The position numbers and the translations under genes are program-made. The notes beneath the pieces were generated by a model. It made no database searches and was not told the origin of the DNA. It was given only the letters and a program-made list of their open reading frames with translations. This document shows positions 1-9,527 of a stretch of 64,000 bases of DNA, piece after piece. The DNA is from Pelovirga terrestris (GTDB lineage Bacteria > Desulfobacterota > Desulfuromonadia > Desulfuromonadales > Geopsychrobacteraceae). Position 1 is the stretch's first letter. Each line of letters starts with the position of its first letter. The DNA lies in contig NZ_JACWUN010000005.1 in assembly GCF_014773365.1 (NCBI RefSeq), positions 142,629-206,628 of the forward strand, given 5' to 3'.

Positions 1-2453
1 TTGTAACCATGCCAGGGCATAAACGCGACCAGGACATTCTGACCGAGGGCCAGCTCACCCCACTGGGTTGATGGGCCGTCGGCGATCACGTCACCAGCCT
101 TGACCCGATCGCCAATTTTAACGATCGGTTTCTGATTGATACAGGTGTTCTGGTTGGAACGGCTGAATTTGAGAAGATTGTAGATATCGACCCAGGTACC
201 GGTTTCTTCCATATCCTTGTCGTCAACCTGGACAACGATACGCTCGGCATCAACCCGCTCTACCACGCCATCGTGGCGAGCAACGATGGAGCTGCCGGAA
301 TCGTGGGCAACAATCCGCTCCATGCCGGTACCGACCAGCGGCGCATCAGAACGCAACAAGGGAACCGCCTGACGCTGCATGTTCGACCCCATCAAGGCCC
401 GGTTGGCATCATCATTTTCCAAAAATGGAATCAGCGCAGCGGCAACCGAAACAATCTGTTTCGGCGACACATCCATCAGGGTGATCTCGTCAGGGGTCAA
501 GAGCAGAAATTCACCATTACGACGAACGTTGACAAGGTCGTTAATAAAGACATTGTTTTCGTCGATCGGGGCGTTGGCCTGGGCGATGGCATGGCCCTCT
601 TCCTGGAGCGCTGAGAAATATTTGATTTCGTTCGTCACCTGCGAGTTGCTGACCACCCGGTAGGGAGTTTCAACAAAACCGTATTCATTGATCCGCGCAT
701 AGGTTGACAAAGAGGCAATCAAACCGATATTCGGCCCTTCCGGCGTTTCAATCGGACAGACCCGGCCATAATGCGTAGGGTGAACGTCCCGCACCTCAAA
801 ACCGGCCCGTTCACGGGTCAAACCACCCGGTCCCAAGGCTGACAAACGACGCTTGTGGGTCACTTCGGAAAGGGGGTTGGTCTGATCCATAAACTGCGAT
901 AGCTGCGATGATCCGAAAAACTCCTTGACGACCGCAGATACCGGCTTCGAATTGATCAGGTCATGAGGCATCAGGCTGTCAACATCCTGCAGACTCATGC
1001 GTTCCTTGATGGCCCGTTCCATCCGCACCAGACCAACGCGATACTGGTTCTCCAACAATTCCCCAACCGCCCTGACCCGGCGATTACCCAGATGATCAAT
1101 GTCGTCAATTGACCCCTTGCCGTTACGCAGGTCAATAAGGTAGCGTACCACAGCAAGGATGTCATCCCTGGTGAGGGTGGACTGTTCGAGGGGAGACTCG
1201 AGCCCGAGCTTGTGGTTCAACTTAAGCCGGCCGACAGCGGAAATATCATAGCGATCAGGGTTGAAGAACAGGCTTTCAAACAGGGCGGTCGCAGTCTTGA
1301 CGGTGGGTGGATCGCCCGGACGCAAGCGGCGGAAAATCTCAATAATACCATCTTCCGCAGTGTCGATCTTATCCGTGCGCAAGGTGTCGCTTAAATAGGA
1401 GCCGACATAGAGATGATCAATGAACAGGATATTGAAATCATGGACGCCACGCTCTTTGAATTCAGTAAGTTTTTCTTCGGTCAGTTCAGCATTGCACTCG
1501 ATCAATACTTCGCCGGTCGCCTCATCAATAATGTCGGTGGCAATAATCTTGCCGAGCAGCTCTTCGGTTGTGACCGGAACAAACTCGAGCCCCTCTTCCT
1601 TAAGCTTGCGGATAGCTGCGCGAGTAAATTTCCGGTTGGCTTTCACCAGAATCTCACCATTGCTTGAGGTAACATCCGTGGCGGCACGCTGGCCGGCAAG
1701 CAGATCATAGTTGACCCGCTTGACATATTCCGTACCGTTCCATGAAATTTCTTCGAAATCGTAATAATGCTTCAGCAGCTCTTCGGTAGTGTAGCCCAAG
1801 GCCTTGAGCAGCACTGTCGCCGGCAATTTACGCCGGCGATCGATCCGCACCCACAGCAGATCTTTGTGATCAAAATCAAAATCCAGCCAGGAACCGCGAT
1901 AAGGAATAATGCGGGCGCTGTAAAGAACCTTCCCACTGGAATGGCTTTTGCCTTTATCGTGGGAGAAAAAGACCCCGGGAGAACGATGCAACTGGCTGAC
2001 AATAACCCGCTCGGTACCATTAATAATGAAGGTACCATTCTCCGTCATCAGCGGAATTTCACCAAAATAAACTTCCTGCTCCTTGATGTCCCGAATGGAC
2101 TGGGTACCTGAGTCTTTGTCCGTATCGAGAGTTACCAGGCGGACCTTGACTTTCATCGGTGCGGCAAAGGTCATGCCACGCTGATGACATTCATCGACAT
2201 CGTACTTGGGCGTACCAAGATCATAGGATACGTACTCCATAGAGCAGGTATCACTGAAATCACGAATGGGAAAAACCGAGCGAAAAACTGACTCAAGGCC
2301 ACCCTGCTTGCGCGCAGGGGCAGGGATGTCAGCTTGTAAAAAACGGGAATAGGAAGTTTTTTGAATATCGATAAGGTTCGGAATATCGATGATATTCGAA
2401 ACCTTCGCGAAGTGCTTCCTGAGGAGCGGATTATTCGCAAACGAATAGGCCAT
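1..2453 (-). CDS. rpoB: RNA polymerase beta subunit (partial, 3' end outside window)
   Basis: Catalytic beta subunit of RNA polymerase. About 817 N-terminal residues are present and the gene continues past the left edge, where the translation reads a typical RpoB MPWHGYN motif. The start at 2453 gives [11 protein letters not shown]. The rifampicin-binding region (about 840-930) reads [19 protein letters not shown] followed by [14 protein letters not shown]. The positions usually altered in resistant strains (D516, H526 and S531 in E. coli numbering) are wild type, so a rifampicin-sensitive enzyme is inferred. It follows rplL on the same strand after a hairpin-containing gap of about 200 bp, the usual rplJL-rpoBC arrangement. 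Confidence 0.98.
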   Translation of the reverse strand, partial: MAYSFANNPLLRKHFAKVSNIIDIPNLIDIQKTSYSRFLQADIPAPARKQGGLESVFRSVFPIRDFSDTCSMEYVSYDLGTPKYDVDECHQRGMTFAAPMKVKVRLVTLDTDKDSGTQSIRDIKEQEVYFGEIPLMTENGTFIINGTERVIVSQLHRSPGVFFSHDKGKSHSSGKVLYSARIIPYRGSWLDFDFDHKDLLWVRIDRRRKLPATVLLKALGYTTEELLKHYYDFEEISWNGTEYVKRVNYDLLAGQRAATDVTSSNGEILVKANRKFTRAAIRKLKEEGLEFVPVTTEELLGKIIATDIIDEATGEVLIECNAELTEEKLTEFKERGVHDFNILFIDHLYVGSYLSDTLRTDKIDTAEDGIIEIFRRLRPGDPPTVKTATALFESLFFNPDRYDISAVGRLKLNHKLGLESPLEQSTLTRDDILAVVRYLIDLRNGKGSIDDIDHLGNRRVRAVGELLENQYRVGLVRMERAIKERMSLQDVDSLMPHDLINSKPVSAVVKEFFGSSQLSQFMDQTNPLSEVTHKRRLSALGPGGLTRERAGFEVRDVHPTHYGRVCPIETPEGPNIGLIASLSTYARINEYGFVETPYRVVSNSQVTNEIKYFSALQEEGHAIAQANAPIDENNVFINDLVNVRRNGEFLLLTPDEITLMDVSPKQIVSVAAALIPFLENDDANRALMGSNMQRQAVPLLRSDAPLVGTGMERIVAHDSGSSIVARHDGVVERVDAERIVVQVDDKDMEETGTWVDIYNLLKFSRSNQNTCINQKPIVKIGDRVKAGDVIADGPSTQWGELALGQNVLVAFMPWHGY

Positions 2454-2600
2454 GGTTTCTCCTTCGGGTCAAAATCAAAAGGCCGGTTAAGACAATTAAG
2501 CACCTGCTGCAGGCCAGAGATTCAAGTAGCAAAACAGATCGTCATCATCGATCTGAGTTCTCGAATCAGAGCCGAAACAAGGGTTTCCAAACAACGAGAA

Positions 2601-2629
2601 TAGCCAAGGCCGCACTGCGACCTTGGCTA
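2601..2629 (-). terminator. rplL-rpoB intercistronic hairpin (attenuator or processing site)
   Basis: A 13-bp stem with one mismatch (2601-2613 with 2617-2629) and a 3-nt loop lies in the gap between rplL and rpoB. On the minus strand it is followed by TTCTCGTTGTTT, a weak U-rich tract. In E. coli the same gap holds a partial terminator and an RNase III site that set the ratio of ribosomal proteins to RNA polymerase. The same role is inferred here from position and shape. Confidence 0.6.
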
Positions 2630-2654
2630 ATGCTCAACTATAAACGTACTATTG

Positions 2655-3032
2655 CTATTTCAGCTCCACGCCGGCGCCAGCTTCTTCAAGCTGCTTTTTG
2701 ATATCTTCAGCTTCGGCCTTAGAGACTGCTTCTTTGACCGGGTTAGGGGCACCATCAACCAGATCCTTGGCTTCTTTCAGGCCCAGGCCGGTGAGGGCAC
2801 GAACAACCTTGATAACGTTAATTTTTTTCTCGCCGGCACTGGTAAGGATAACATCGAACTCATCCTTCTCTTCGGCGACCTCTGCAGCAGGACCGGCAGC
2901 GGCAGCAACTGCAACCGGTGCAGCCGCTGAAACGCCAAACTTTTCTTCCAATTCTTTGACAAATTCAGACATTTCAAGAACGGTCATGTTCTCAAGAAAT
3001 TCAACAACTTGCTCTTTAGTTACTGCAGCCAT
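2655..3032 (-). CDS. rplL: Ribosomal protein L7/L12
   Basis: Multicopy acidic stalk protein of the 50S subunit that recruits translation GTPases. Its 125 residues are the usual length. The N-terminal dimerisation segment is followed by an Ala/Val-rich hinge (about residues 35-52) and the conserved C-terminal domain with [26 protein letters not shown] ribosome-binding site precedes the ATG. It lies about 60 bp after rplJ, with which it is normally co-translated and co-regulated by the L10-L12 complex. Confidence 0.98.
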   Translation of the reverse strand: MAAVTKEQVVEFLENMTVLEMSEFVKELEEKFGVSAAAPVAVAAAAGPAAEVAEEKDEFDVILTSAGEKKINVIKVVRALTGLGLKEAKDLVDGAPNPVKEAVSKAEAEDIKKQLEEAGAGVELK

Positions 3033-3093
3033 TTTTTCCTCCGTAAGGTATATGTATGTAGCGATATTTTTTTAAAGTTTAAGTAGCGCCTGG

Positions 3094-3612
3094 TCAAGCA
3101 GCCTTGCTTTGACCAATGGCATTTAACACCTGAACCAACGAACGCGGAATCGCTGCCAGAGTACCAACAAAGTTGGATGCCGGTGCATTCATTGAAGCAA
3201 GAGCCTTAGCCAACAGTTCTTCGCGGCTCGGCAGATCCGCAAGGGCATTAATGTCTGCAACGGTGAGCAGCTTGCCACCGAGAACGCCTGCCTTTAATTC
3301 AAAAGCCTGAACGTCCTTGGCAAACTTGGTGAGAATCTTGGCTGGGGCAACTGGATCGGCACCTGCCAGGGCAATAGCAGTCGGCCCCGCGCAAAAGCTC
3401 TGTAAGGGTTCAGCAGAAGTGCCTTTGGCTGCCAGTTTGATCAGATTATTTTTAACAACCCGATACTCAACCCCGGCCTGGGTTAATTCACGCCGTAGTC
3501 TGGTTGCCTGATCAACGTTAATACCTCGATAATCAGCCAGAAAGCTGGCATCAGTCTCAGCAAATCGCTGTGCCAGTTCTTGAACAACCTGTTCTTTTTC
3601 TGTTCTGTTCAT
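3094..3612 (-). CDS. rplJ: Ribosomal protein L10
   Basis: Base of the L7/L12 stalk and autogenous regulator of its own operon. The 172 residues start with MNRTEKEQVVQELAQRF and contain the family's FLADYRGINVDQATRLRREL region. The ATG is preceded by a strong GGAGGAGAG site. The C-terminal alpha helix that binds L12 dimers is rich in Ala and Leu. The gene follows rplA after a long leader that carries L10-leader-like sequence. Confidence 0.98.
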   Translation of the reverse strand: MNRTEKEQVVQELAQRFAETDASFLADYRGINVDQATRLRRELTQAGVEYRVVKNNLIKLAAKGTSAEPLQSFCAGPTAIALAGADPVAPAKILTKFAKDVQAFELKAGVLGGKLLTVADINALADLPSREELLAKALASMNAPASNFVGTLAAIPRSLVQVLNAIGQSKAA

Positions 3613-3773
3613 TCACTCTCCTCCTTTCTTTAAGATCGTGGGATCTTCATGTCCCGACCAAGCCAGCTTGAGGGAGAGCGGTGACCTATTGTCATAGCAC
3701 CCTGCAGCCTCGGCAGGTGGAAAACCATTAAATGCACTAATGCATGCCTGCTGTCTTTGACTTAGAGTCTGTG
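3613..3773 (-). promoter_or_regulatory. L10 leader (autoregulatory mRNA element)
   Basis: The untranslated stretch between rplA and rplJ contains, in transcript order, AAGACAGCAGGCATG and then CCACCTGCCGAGGCTGCAGGG. These resemble the conserved kink-turn stem to which the L10-L12 complex binds in many bacteria. The call rests on position plus these recognisable segments. No covariance model could be run. Confidence 0.65.
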
Positions 3774-4475
3774 TTATTTAATCATCGCCTGAAGCGCAGG
3801 TATGTCGAGATGGATACCTGGACCCATGGTGCTCGACAACGACATTTTCTTCAGGTAAATCCCCTTGGACGTGGAAGGCTTTGCTTTGACCAGCGCATCA
3901 AGAAGAGACAAAATATTTTCTTTAAGCTTGTCTGGATCAAAAGATATCTTGCCTACCGGAGCATGGACAATACCGGCTTTTTCTACCCGGTATTCAATCT
4001 TTCCCGACTTTGCCTCTTGCACTGCACGGGCCAAATCCATAGTGACGGTACCGACCTTCGGGTTAGGCATCAGGCCACGCGGTCCGAGCAAACGACCGAT
4101 CTTGCCGACCACGCCCATCATGTCTGGGGAAGCAATAGCCGTATCGAAATCGAACCAGCCACCCTGAATTTTTTCAGCGAGGTCGTCAGCGCCAACATAG
4201 TCAGCGCCTGCAGCTTCGGCTTCTTGAGCTTTTTCGCCTTTAGCGAAAACCAGAACCCTGACGGTTTTACCTAATCCATTCGGCAAAACATGGGCTCCGC
4301 GCACCATCTGATCAGCTTTACGTGGATCGACACCAAGACGCACGCTGACCTCGACGGTCTCGTCAAACTTGGCGAAAGCCGATTTTTTTAACAACTCCAG
4401 GGCCTCATCGATGCCATAGGTGCGGGTACGATCTACGAGCTCTTTTGAACTTTTAATATTCTTACCAGTTGCCAT
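3774..4475 (-). CDS. rplA: Ribosomal protein L1
   Basis: L1 stalk protein of the 50S subunit, involved in E-site tRNA release, and in most bacteria a translational repressor of rplKA. The 233 residues are the standard length. Recognisable segments are [16 protein letters not shown], the central domain with [15 protein letters not shown], and the C-terminal [16 protein letters not shown]. It sits about 25 bp downstream of rplK. Confidence 0.98.
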   Translation of the reverse strand: MATGKNIKSSKELVDRTRTYGIDEALELLKKSAFAKFDETVEVSVRLGVDPRKADQMVRGAHVLPNGLGKTVRVLVFAKGEKAQEAEAAGADYVGADDLAEKIQGGWFDFDTAIASPDMMGVVGKIGRLLGPRGLMPNPKVGTVTMDLARAVQEAKSGKIEYRVEKAGIVHAPVGKISFDPDKLKENILSLLDALVKAKPSTSKGIYLKKMSLSSTMGPGIHLDIPALQAMIK

Positions 4476-4500
4476 CTTTTTTCACTCCACACTCGCCATT

Positions 4501-4923
4501 TCAGGCGATTTCAATTCCCATGCTGCGCGCCGTACCCTCGATAATCCGCACCGCAGCATCTTCAGAAAACGCATTGAGGTCAGGCATCTTCAGACGAGCA
4601 ATTTCAAGAACCTGATCGCTGGTAACTTTCCCTACCTTGTCTTTGTTGGGAACGCCGGAACCTTTTTTAAGGCTGGCTGCCCGCAACAAAAGAACCGCCG
4701 CCGGCGGGGTCTTCGTGATAAACGAAAAAGAACGATCAGCAAAAACCGTGATAACGACAGGAATAATCAAGCCATCCTGATCCTGAGTTTTGGCATTGAA
4801 CGCCTTACAGAACTCCATAATATTGACACCATGCTGACCTAACGCCGGACCTACCGGCGGCGAAGGATTAGCTTTACCAGCAGGGATCTGCAACTTAATC
4901 TGTCCTACAACTTTCTTGGCCAT
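4501..4923 (-). CDS. rplK: Ribosomal protein L11
   Basis: Component of the GTPase-associated centre, binding the 23S rRNA thiostrepton loop. Its 140 residues begin [20 protein letters not shown] and include [22 protein letters not shown], the proline-rich hinge typical of L11. The C-terminal RNA-binding domain ends in a conserved [10 protein letters not shown]. It lies about 40 bp after nusG. Confidence 0.98.
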   Translation of the reverse strand: MAKKVVGQIKLQIPAGKANPSPPVGPALGQHGVNIMEFCKAFNAKTQDQDGLIIPVVITVFADRSFSFITKTPPAAVLLLRAASLKKGSGVPNKDKVGKVTSDQVLEIARLKMPDLNAFSEDAAVRIIEGTARSMGIEIA

Positions 4924-4965
4924 TACCGACTCCTTAAACGTCCAAAACCTTTACCCCAGCAACAC

Positions 4966-5499
4966 TCAACTGGTTTTTTCGACTTGAATGAATTCCAATT
5001 CAACCGGGGTAACCCGACCAAAAATACTGACCATGACCTTCAGGGTTCCACGATCGGGCCTAACATCTTCAACAATACCGGTGAAATTCAGGAAGGGACC
5101 ATCAACAACCCGTACTGTTTCCCCGACATCGAACTCTACCTTGGGTTTAGGCTTTTCGACGCCCTCTACCATTCGGTTGGTAATCTTGGCAACCTCGTCT
5201 TCGGGAATCGCCGGAGGATTGACACCACCCCCGACAAATCCGGTTATCTTTGCCGTTCCGGTAACCACATGCCAGGTCTCATCGTTTAACACCATCTTAA
5301 CCAGGATGTATCCAGGAAAGAACTTGCGCGTTGAGGTTTTACGTTCGCCTTTGCGCATTTCAACAACCGTTTCAGACGGAATCAAAATCTCTTCAAAAAG
5401 ATCTTCAACTCCGGCAGAACGAATTCTTTCTTCGAGGCTTAGCTTCACCTTGTTTTCATAACCAGAATAGGTGTGTACGCCGTACCATTTCATTGCCAT
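4966..5499 (-). CDS. nusG: Transcription elongation/antitermination factor NusG
   Basis: Binds the RNA polymerase clamp and couples transcription to ribosomes and Rho. The 177-residue protein has an N-terminal NGN domain (KWYGVHTYSGYENKVK, later FPGYILVKM) and a C-terminal KOW domain (GETVRVVDGPFLNFTGIVED). It directly follows secE (20-bp gap), the near-universal order. Confidence 0.98.
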   Translation of the reverse strand: MAMKWYGVHTYSGYENKVKLSLEERIRSAGVEDLFEEILIPSETVVEMRKGERKTSTRKFFPGYILVKMVLNDETWHVVTGTAKITGFVGGGVNPPAIPEDEVAKITNRMVEGVEKPKPKVEFDVGETVRVVDGPFLNFTGIVEDVRPDRGTLKVMVSIFGRVTPVELEFIQVEKTS

Positions 5500-5519
5500 G
5501 AAAAAGCCTTTTACTCCCG

Positions 5520-5705
5520 TCAGCCCAGAACCACCTGGATCAGGCGCGAGAGAATCATATCAACAACTCCCAGATAAACTGCACAGAACATGACAACAAT
5601 AATGACAACCATGGTTGAACCATAGGTATCTTTTTTTGATGGCCAGGTAACTTTTTGTAATTCTTCTTTTACATTGCCAAGAAATGTGTTCAGTTTTCCA
5701 GTCAT
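5520..5705 (-). CDS. secE: Preprotein translocase subunit SecE
   Basis: Small essential membrane subunit of the SecYEG channel. At 61 residues it is the short, single-span form found outside the enteric bacteria. A basic amphipathic segment (VKEELQKVTWPSKKDTYGST) is followed by one hydrophobic helix (about residues 31-55). It lies between tRNA-Trp and nusG as in most bacteria. Confidence 0.96.
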   Translation of the reverse strand: MTGKLNTFLGNVKEELQKVTWPSKKDTYGSTMVVIIVVMFCAVYLGVVDMILSRLIQVVLG

Positions 5706-5744
5706 TTTTCCGTCAGCCTCACTGGGTGGAGCTTATTTAATAAG

Positions 5745-5821
5745 TGGCAGGCCAGGAGGGATTCGAACCCCCAACACCCGGATTTGGAATCCGGTGCTCT
5801 AGCCATTAGAGCTACTGGCCT
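5745..5821 (-). tRNA. tRNA-Trp (anticodon CCA)
   Basis: Full cloverleaf: acceptor arm AGGCCAG/CTGGCCT with discriminator G and an encoded CCA. The anticodon stem CCGGA/TCCGG holds the loop TTCCAAA, giving anticodon CCA. It lies between rpmG and secE, its usual place in this operon. Confidence 0.97.
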
Positions 5822-5850
5822 GCAAAAGAACCCAGGCAGCTTGTAGCAAG

Positions 5851-6000
5851 CTACTTGGTTTCCTTGTGGGTTGTATGGCGCTTACAAAAGCGACAGTACT
5901 TGTTAAACTCCAGCTTGTCCGGAGTATTCTTCTTGTTCTTTGTTGTCGTGTAGTTCCGGCGCTTGCACTCGGTGCAGGCAAGGGTGACAATGTCACGCAT
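5851..6000 (-). CDS. rpmG: Ribosomal protein L33 (zinc-binding form)
   Basis: A 49-residue protein reading [20 protein letters not shown] at its start and ending in HKETK. Two CxxC pairs (CTEC near residue 9 and CRFC near residue 36) mark the zinc-binding form of L33, which is often replaced by a Cys-less paralogue under zinc limitation. It lies between tuf and tRNA-Trp. Confidence 0.96.
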   Translation of the reverse strand: MRDIVTLACTECKRRNYTTTKNKKNTPDKLEFNKYCRFCKRHTTHKETK

Positions 6001-6069
6001 AATAGCTACCTCGTAAAATCCCTCCCGAGTAGATCGGGAGGGATCAGTTCAGCTTGATTCTTAAGGTTG

Positions 6070-7263
6070 TTACTCAATCACTTCACTGACAACGCCGGCG
6101 CCGACAGTACGGCCACCTTCGCGGATTGCAAAGCGCAACTCTTTATCCATCGCAATCGGGGTGATCAGATCAACCGTCATAGCGATGTTATCGCCCGGCA
6201 TGACCATCTCAACGCCTTCCGGCAGCTCGACAATCCCGGTCACGTCGGTGGTCCGGAAATAGAACTGGGGACGGTAGCCTTTGAAGAAGGGGGTATGACG
6301 TCCTCCTTCTTCCTTGGTCAGGATGTAGGCTTCGGCCTTGAACTTGGTGTGCGGGGTGATACTGCCGGGCTTGGCCAGCACTTGGCCACGCTCGATATCT
6401 TCACGCTTGACGCCGCGCAACAGGATGCCGACATTGTCGCCGGCCTGCCCCTGATCGAGCAGCTTGCGGAACATCTCGACGCCGGTAACAACCGTCTTGA
6501 CGGTGGGCTTCATGCCGACGATGGCAACTTCTTCCTGCACCTTGATGATGCCGCGCTCGATCCGCCCGGTGGCAACAGTACCACGGCCGGAGATGGAGAA
6601 GACATCTTCAACCGGCATCAGGAACGGACGGTCAATCGCCCGCTCGGGCTCGGGGATGTAGCTGTCAACGGCGTCCATCAGCTCGAGAACCTTGTTCTTG
6701 CCGATCTCGTCGTCACGCCCTTCGAGGGCGGCCAGGGCACTGCCGGCGATGATCGGAATATCATCACCAGGGAAATCGTAGCTGGACAGCAGCTCGCGAA
6801 TTTCCATATCGACCAGCTCAAGCAGTTCTTCGTCATCAACCATGTCGGCTTTGTTCAAAAAGACAACCATCGCCGGTACGCCAACCTGACGGGCGAGCAG
6901 GATGTGCTCACGGGTCTGGGGCATCGGGCCGTCGGCGGCTGAAACAACCAGAATGGCGCCGTCCATCTGCGCGGCTCCGGTGATCATGTTCTTGACATAG
7001 TCGGCGTGACCGGGGCAGTCAACGTGAGCATAGTGACGGTTCTCGGTCTCGTACTCAACGTGGGCGGTGGCGATGGTGATACCACGCTCGCGCTCTTCGG
7101 GGGCGTTGTCGATCTGGTCAAAGGCTTTGACCTCACCTTTGCCCATCTTCTCTGCCAGAACCCTGGTGATCGCAGCGGTCAGGGTGGTCTTGCCATGGTC
7201 GACGTGACCAATTGTTCCAACGTTAACGTGCGGCTTTAACCGCTCAAATTTTGCCTTCGCCAT
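6070..7263 (-). CDS. tuf: Elongation factor Tu
   Basis: GTPase that delivers aminoacyl-tRNA to the ribosome. The 397 residues carry the G1 motif GHVDHGKTT, the G3 motif DCPGHADYV and the G4 motif NKADM, followed by the two beta-barrel domains. It comes after a four-tRNA cluster on the same strand, so this is the tufB-type copy. Whether a second tufA copy exists cannot be seen here. Confidence 0.99.
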   Translation of the reverse strand: MAKAKFERLKPHVNVGTIGHVDHGKTTLTAAITRVLAEKMGKGEVKAFDQIDNAPEERERGITIATAHVEYETENRHYAHVDCPGHADYVKNMITGAAQMDGAILVVSAADGPMPQTREHILLARQVGVPAMVVFLNKADMVDDEELLELVDMEIRELLSSYDFPGDDIPIIAGSALAALEGRDDEIGKNKVLELMDAVDSYIPEPERAIDRPFLMPVEDVFSISGRGTVATGRIERGIIKVQEEVAIVGMKPTVKTVVTGVEMFRKLLDQGQAGDNVGILLRGVKREDIERGQVLAKPGSITPHTKFKAEAYILTKEEGGRHTPFFKGYRPQFYFRTTDVTGIVELPEGVEMVMPGDNIAMTVDLITPIAMDKELRFAIREGGRTVGAGVVSEVIE

Positions 7264-7381
7264 TGTAGAATCCTCCTTAGTTTTCTCAACACCTGGTTAC
7301 TTAATAAAAAATATCCTGCTTACCGCAACTAAGATAAAGCCAATACCACTGAAAAACATTGCATGTAATCTTGCAAAAAAA

Positions 7382-7457
<76 letters not shown>

Positions 7458-7491
7458 CTGGTGCGCTACCTTTTTCTGCAGAGACATAAAA

Positions 7492-7568
7492 TGGAGCGGG
7501 AAACGGGACTCGAACCCGCGACCCTCAGCTTGGAAGGCTGACGCTCTAGCCAACTGAGCTATTCCCGC
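7492..7568 (-). tRNA. tRNA-Gly (anticodon TCC)
   Basis: 77-nt cloverleaf with acceptor arm GCGGGAA/TTCCCGC, discriminator T and encoded CCA. The anticodon stem TCAGC/GCTGA holds the loop CTTCCAA. Third of the four clustered tRNAs. Confidence 0.97.
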
Positions 7569-7686
7569 CCAAAATTTACAGCCGATAAGCCTTAATCAGG
7601 ACGCCAGGCCTGCCACTGCCCCAGTACATATGGCTTATCAGCCTCCTGGCGCACAGTTAACGAACCCTTGTCCGGCAAGTTTTTTA

Positions 7687-7771
7687 TGGTGGAGGGGGGA
7701 GGATTCGAACCTCCGAAGTCGCTGACGTCAGATTTACAGTCTGATCCCTTTGGCCGCTCGGGAACCCCTCC
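7687..7771 (-). tRNA. tRNA-Tyr (anticodon GTA)
   Basis: 85-nt class II tRNA with a long variable arm, acceptor arm GGAGGGG/CCCCTCC, discriminator A and encoded CCA. The anticodon GTA sits in a TCAGA/TCTGA stem. Second of the tRNA cluster. Confidence 0.97.
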
Positions 7772-7820
7772 AGGGGAACCTGCATCTATTTAATTGTCGG
7801 GCTAGCCCGTTATTACCTAA

Positions 7821-7896
7821 TGGAGCTGGCGAGAGGAATTGAACCCCCAACCTACTGATTACAAGTCAGTTGCTCTACCGATTGAGCTACGCCAGC
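7821..7896 (-). tRNA. tRNA-Thr (anticodon TGT)
   Basis: 76-nt cloverleaf with acceptor arm GCTGGCG/CGCCAGC and encoded CCA. The loop CTTGTAA lies between ACTGA and TCAGT. First tRNA transcribed from the promoters immediately upstream. Confidence 0.97.
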
Positions 7897-7907
7897 ACAA
7901 GAAGCGA

Positions 7908-7936
7908 CTTATATACCAGAAAAAACCGGAATGCAA
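7908..7936 (-). promoter_or_regulatory. Proximal promoter of the tRNA-tuf operon
   Basis: On the minus strand, TTGCAT (7931-7936) and TATAAG (7908-7913) are separated by exactly 17 bp. Transcription would start near 7901, only a few bases before the first tRNA, as expected for a stable RNA promoter. Confidence 0.7.
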
Positions 7937-7986
7937 GAAAAAAACCTCGCAACACCCCGGCACTTATTCCGCGCTGACAGCGCCGT

Positions 7987-8016
7987 CTTATAGAGCATCG
8001 GCTGGGATGATGTCAA
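7987..8016 (-). promoter_or_regulatory. Distal promoter of the tRNA-tuf operon
   Basis: On the minus strand, a perfect TTGACA -35 box (8011-8016) lies 18 bp from TATAAG (7987-7992). With the proximal promoter it makes a tandem arrangement. It lies just outside the 3' end of rlmB. Confidence 0.6.
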
Positions 8017-8049
8017 CAATAAAGCAACAAAACTTTTGCTGCGACCGGC

Positions 8050-8796
8050 TCAGCGATGTTGTCGCCTCTGACGGACGATCTCGAACAAAGCAATCCCCGC
8101 TGCCACCGAAGCATTAAGGGAACTCAAAACACCTTCCATAGGTATGGCCAACAGGGCATCGCAATGATTACGGATGTTGGGGCGCAAACCGCTACCCTCA
8201 CTACCGACAACCAGAGCGACAGGACCGTCCAGAGGGAAGGCAAACAGGTCTTTAGCCTCAGCTTCACCAGCAAGGCCGTAACACCAGACCCCTGCCCGCT
8301 TAAATTCTTTCAGGGTGCGGGCCAGATTGGTGACCTGACACAAGGGCAGATGAGCCAGGGCACCGGCCGCTGTCTTTTCAACGACCGGGGTTACCGGACA
8401 GGCACGATCTTTGGCGACAATTACGCCATGACAGCCTGCCCCTTCGGCGCTACGCACCAGGGCGCCAAAATTATGCGGGTCGGTAATACCATCGAGGACC
8501 AGGAAAAACGCAGCGTTTTCTGACTGATTAGCGCGCTCAAGCAACTCCGGCAAAGAAACATAACGAAAAGGCTCGAGTTGGAGGATAACTCCCTGATGAC
8601 GATCATGACCTATCAGGCGATCAAGATCATGGCGACTGAGTTGCCGTACGCCAACCTGCCGCCTTGTCGCCTGTTGCCGTAACAACTCGAAACGTTGCTG
8701 GTGACTGTTTTCGACCAGCAACAGCTCCAGCGGTCGCCGACCATCACCGGCAAGGGCCTCAGCTACAGGGTTAATACCATACAGGTAATCAGCCAT
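8050..8796 (-). CDS. rlmB: 23S rRNA Gm2251 2'-O-methyltransferase (TrmH/SpoU family)
   Basis: SPOUT-fold methyltransferase of 248 residues. The N-terminal L30e-like substrate-binding domain (YGINPVAEAL) is followed by the knotted AdoMet domain with LDGITDPHNFGALVRSAE, VVGSEGSGLR and the SSLNASVAAGIALFE terminus. The ATG at 8796 follows GGAGGGTTG, overlaps the pyrF stop codon (TGATG) and indicates translational coupling. RlmB is favoured over other SpoU enzymes by length and domain layout. Confidence 0.9.
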   Translation of the reverse strand: MADYLYGINPVAEALAGDGRRPLELLLVENSHQQRFELLRQQATRRQVGVRQLSRHDLDRLIGHDRHQGVILQLEPFRYVSLPELLERANQSENAAFFLVLDGITDPHNFGALVRSAEGAGCHGVIVAKDRACPVTPVVEKTAAGALAHLPLCQVTNLARTLKEFKRAGVWCYGLAGEAEAKDLFAFPLDGPVALVVGSEGSGLRPNIRNHCDALLAIPMEGVLSSLNASVAAGIALFEIVRQRRQHR

Positions 8797-9527
8797 CAAC
8801 CCTCCAGCGCAGCGCTGATTTCTTCCAGAATCTGTCCGGCTGCAGCCAAGGGGTCAGCCGCTGCAGAAATCGGTCGACCGATCACCAGGGCAGTAGCCCC
8901 GGCAGCAATCGCCGCCGCCGGCGTCATAATGCGCTTCTGATCATCCACAGCAGCAAAAGCCGGGCGTACACCGGGGGTAACAATGGCGAAATCCTCACCA
9001 CAGGCGGCGTGAATCAGGGCGGCCTCTCGAGGAGAGGCCACGACCCCGTCAAAACCGGACGCCTGCGCCAATCGCGCCAGACGCACCACCATCTCATCAA
9101 CTGGCCGCTCAATGCCGATTTCCGCCAAGGTTGCCTGATCAGAGGATGTCAGGATGGTCACCGCCAGCATCTGCGGACGCGGGCAACCGGCCTGATGACA
9201 ATAGCCCTCAACTTGCTCGACAGCAGTACGCATCATTTGCCCACCACCCAATGCGTGGACATTGAATATTCGTACACCGAGCCGGGTCGCTTCGATCGCC
9301 GCCTTGGCGACGGTATTAGGAATATCGTGATATTTTAAATCAAGAAAAACATCCGCTCCCTGCGCAACCACCATCTTTACTACTGCCGGTCCACAGCGGG
9401 TAAAGAGTTGCTTGCCAATTTTGAACACCCCGACCTTATCTTTAAGGGTTTCAACCCAGTAACGTGCCTGGTCAAAATCATCAACATCCAGGGCAAAAAT
9501 CAAACGGTCCTTGGCTCTTTCGTTCAT
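8796..9527 (-). CDS. pyrF: Orotidine 5'-phosphate decarboxylase
   Basis: Last step of UMP synthesis. The 243-residue TIM-barrel starts with DRLIFALDVDDF and carries the catalytic DLKYHDIPNTV motif (Asp-Lys-x-x-Asp). The phosphate-binding end is VTPGVRPAF and LVIGRPISAAADP. Its start overlaps the stop of the upstream gene (ATGA) and its stop overlaps rlmB, so the three genes form one tight unit. Confidence 0.97.
   Translation of the reverse strand: MNERAKDRLIFALDVDDFDQARYWVETLKDKVGVFKIGKQLFTRCGPAVVKMVVAQGADVFLDLKYHDIPNTVAKAAIEATRLGVRIFNVHALGGGQMMRTAVEQVEGYCHQAGCPRPQMLAVTILTSSDQATLAEIGIERPVDEMVVRLARLAQASGFDGVVASPREAALIHAACGEDFAIVTPGVRPAFAAVDDQKRIMTPAAAIAAGATALVIGRPISAAADPLAAAGQILEEISAALEG

Noticed and set aside
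6067..6942. 291-codon open frame on the plus strand
   Set aside because: It lies wholly opposite tuf and mirrors its codon pattern; its translation resembles no protein family.
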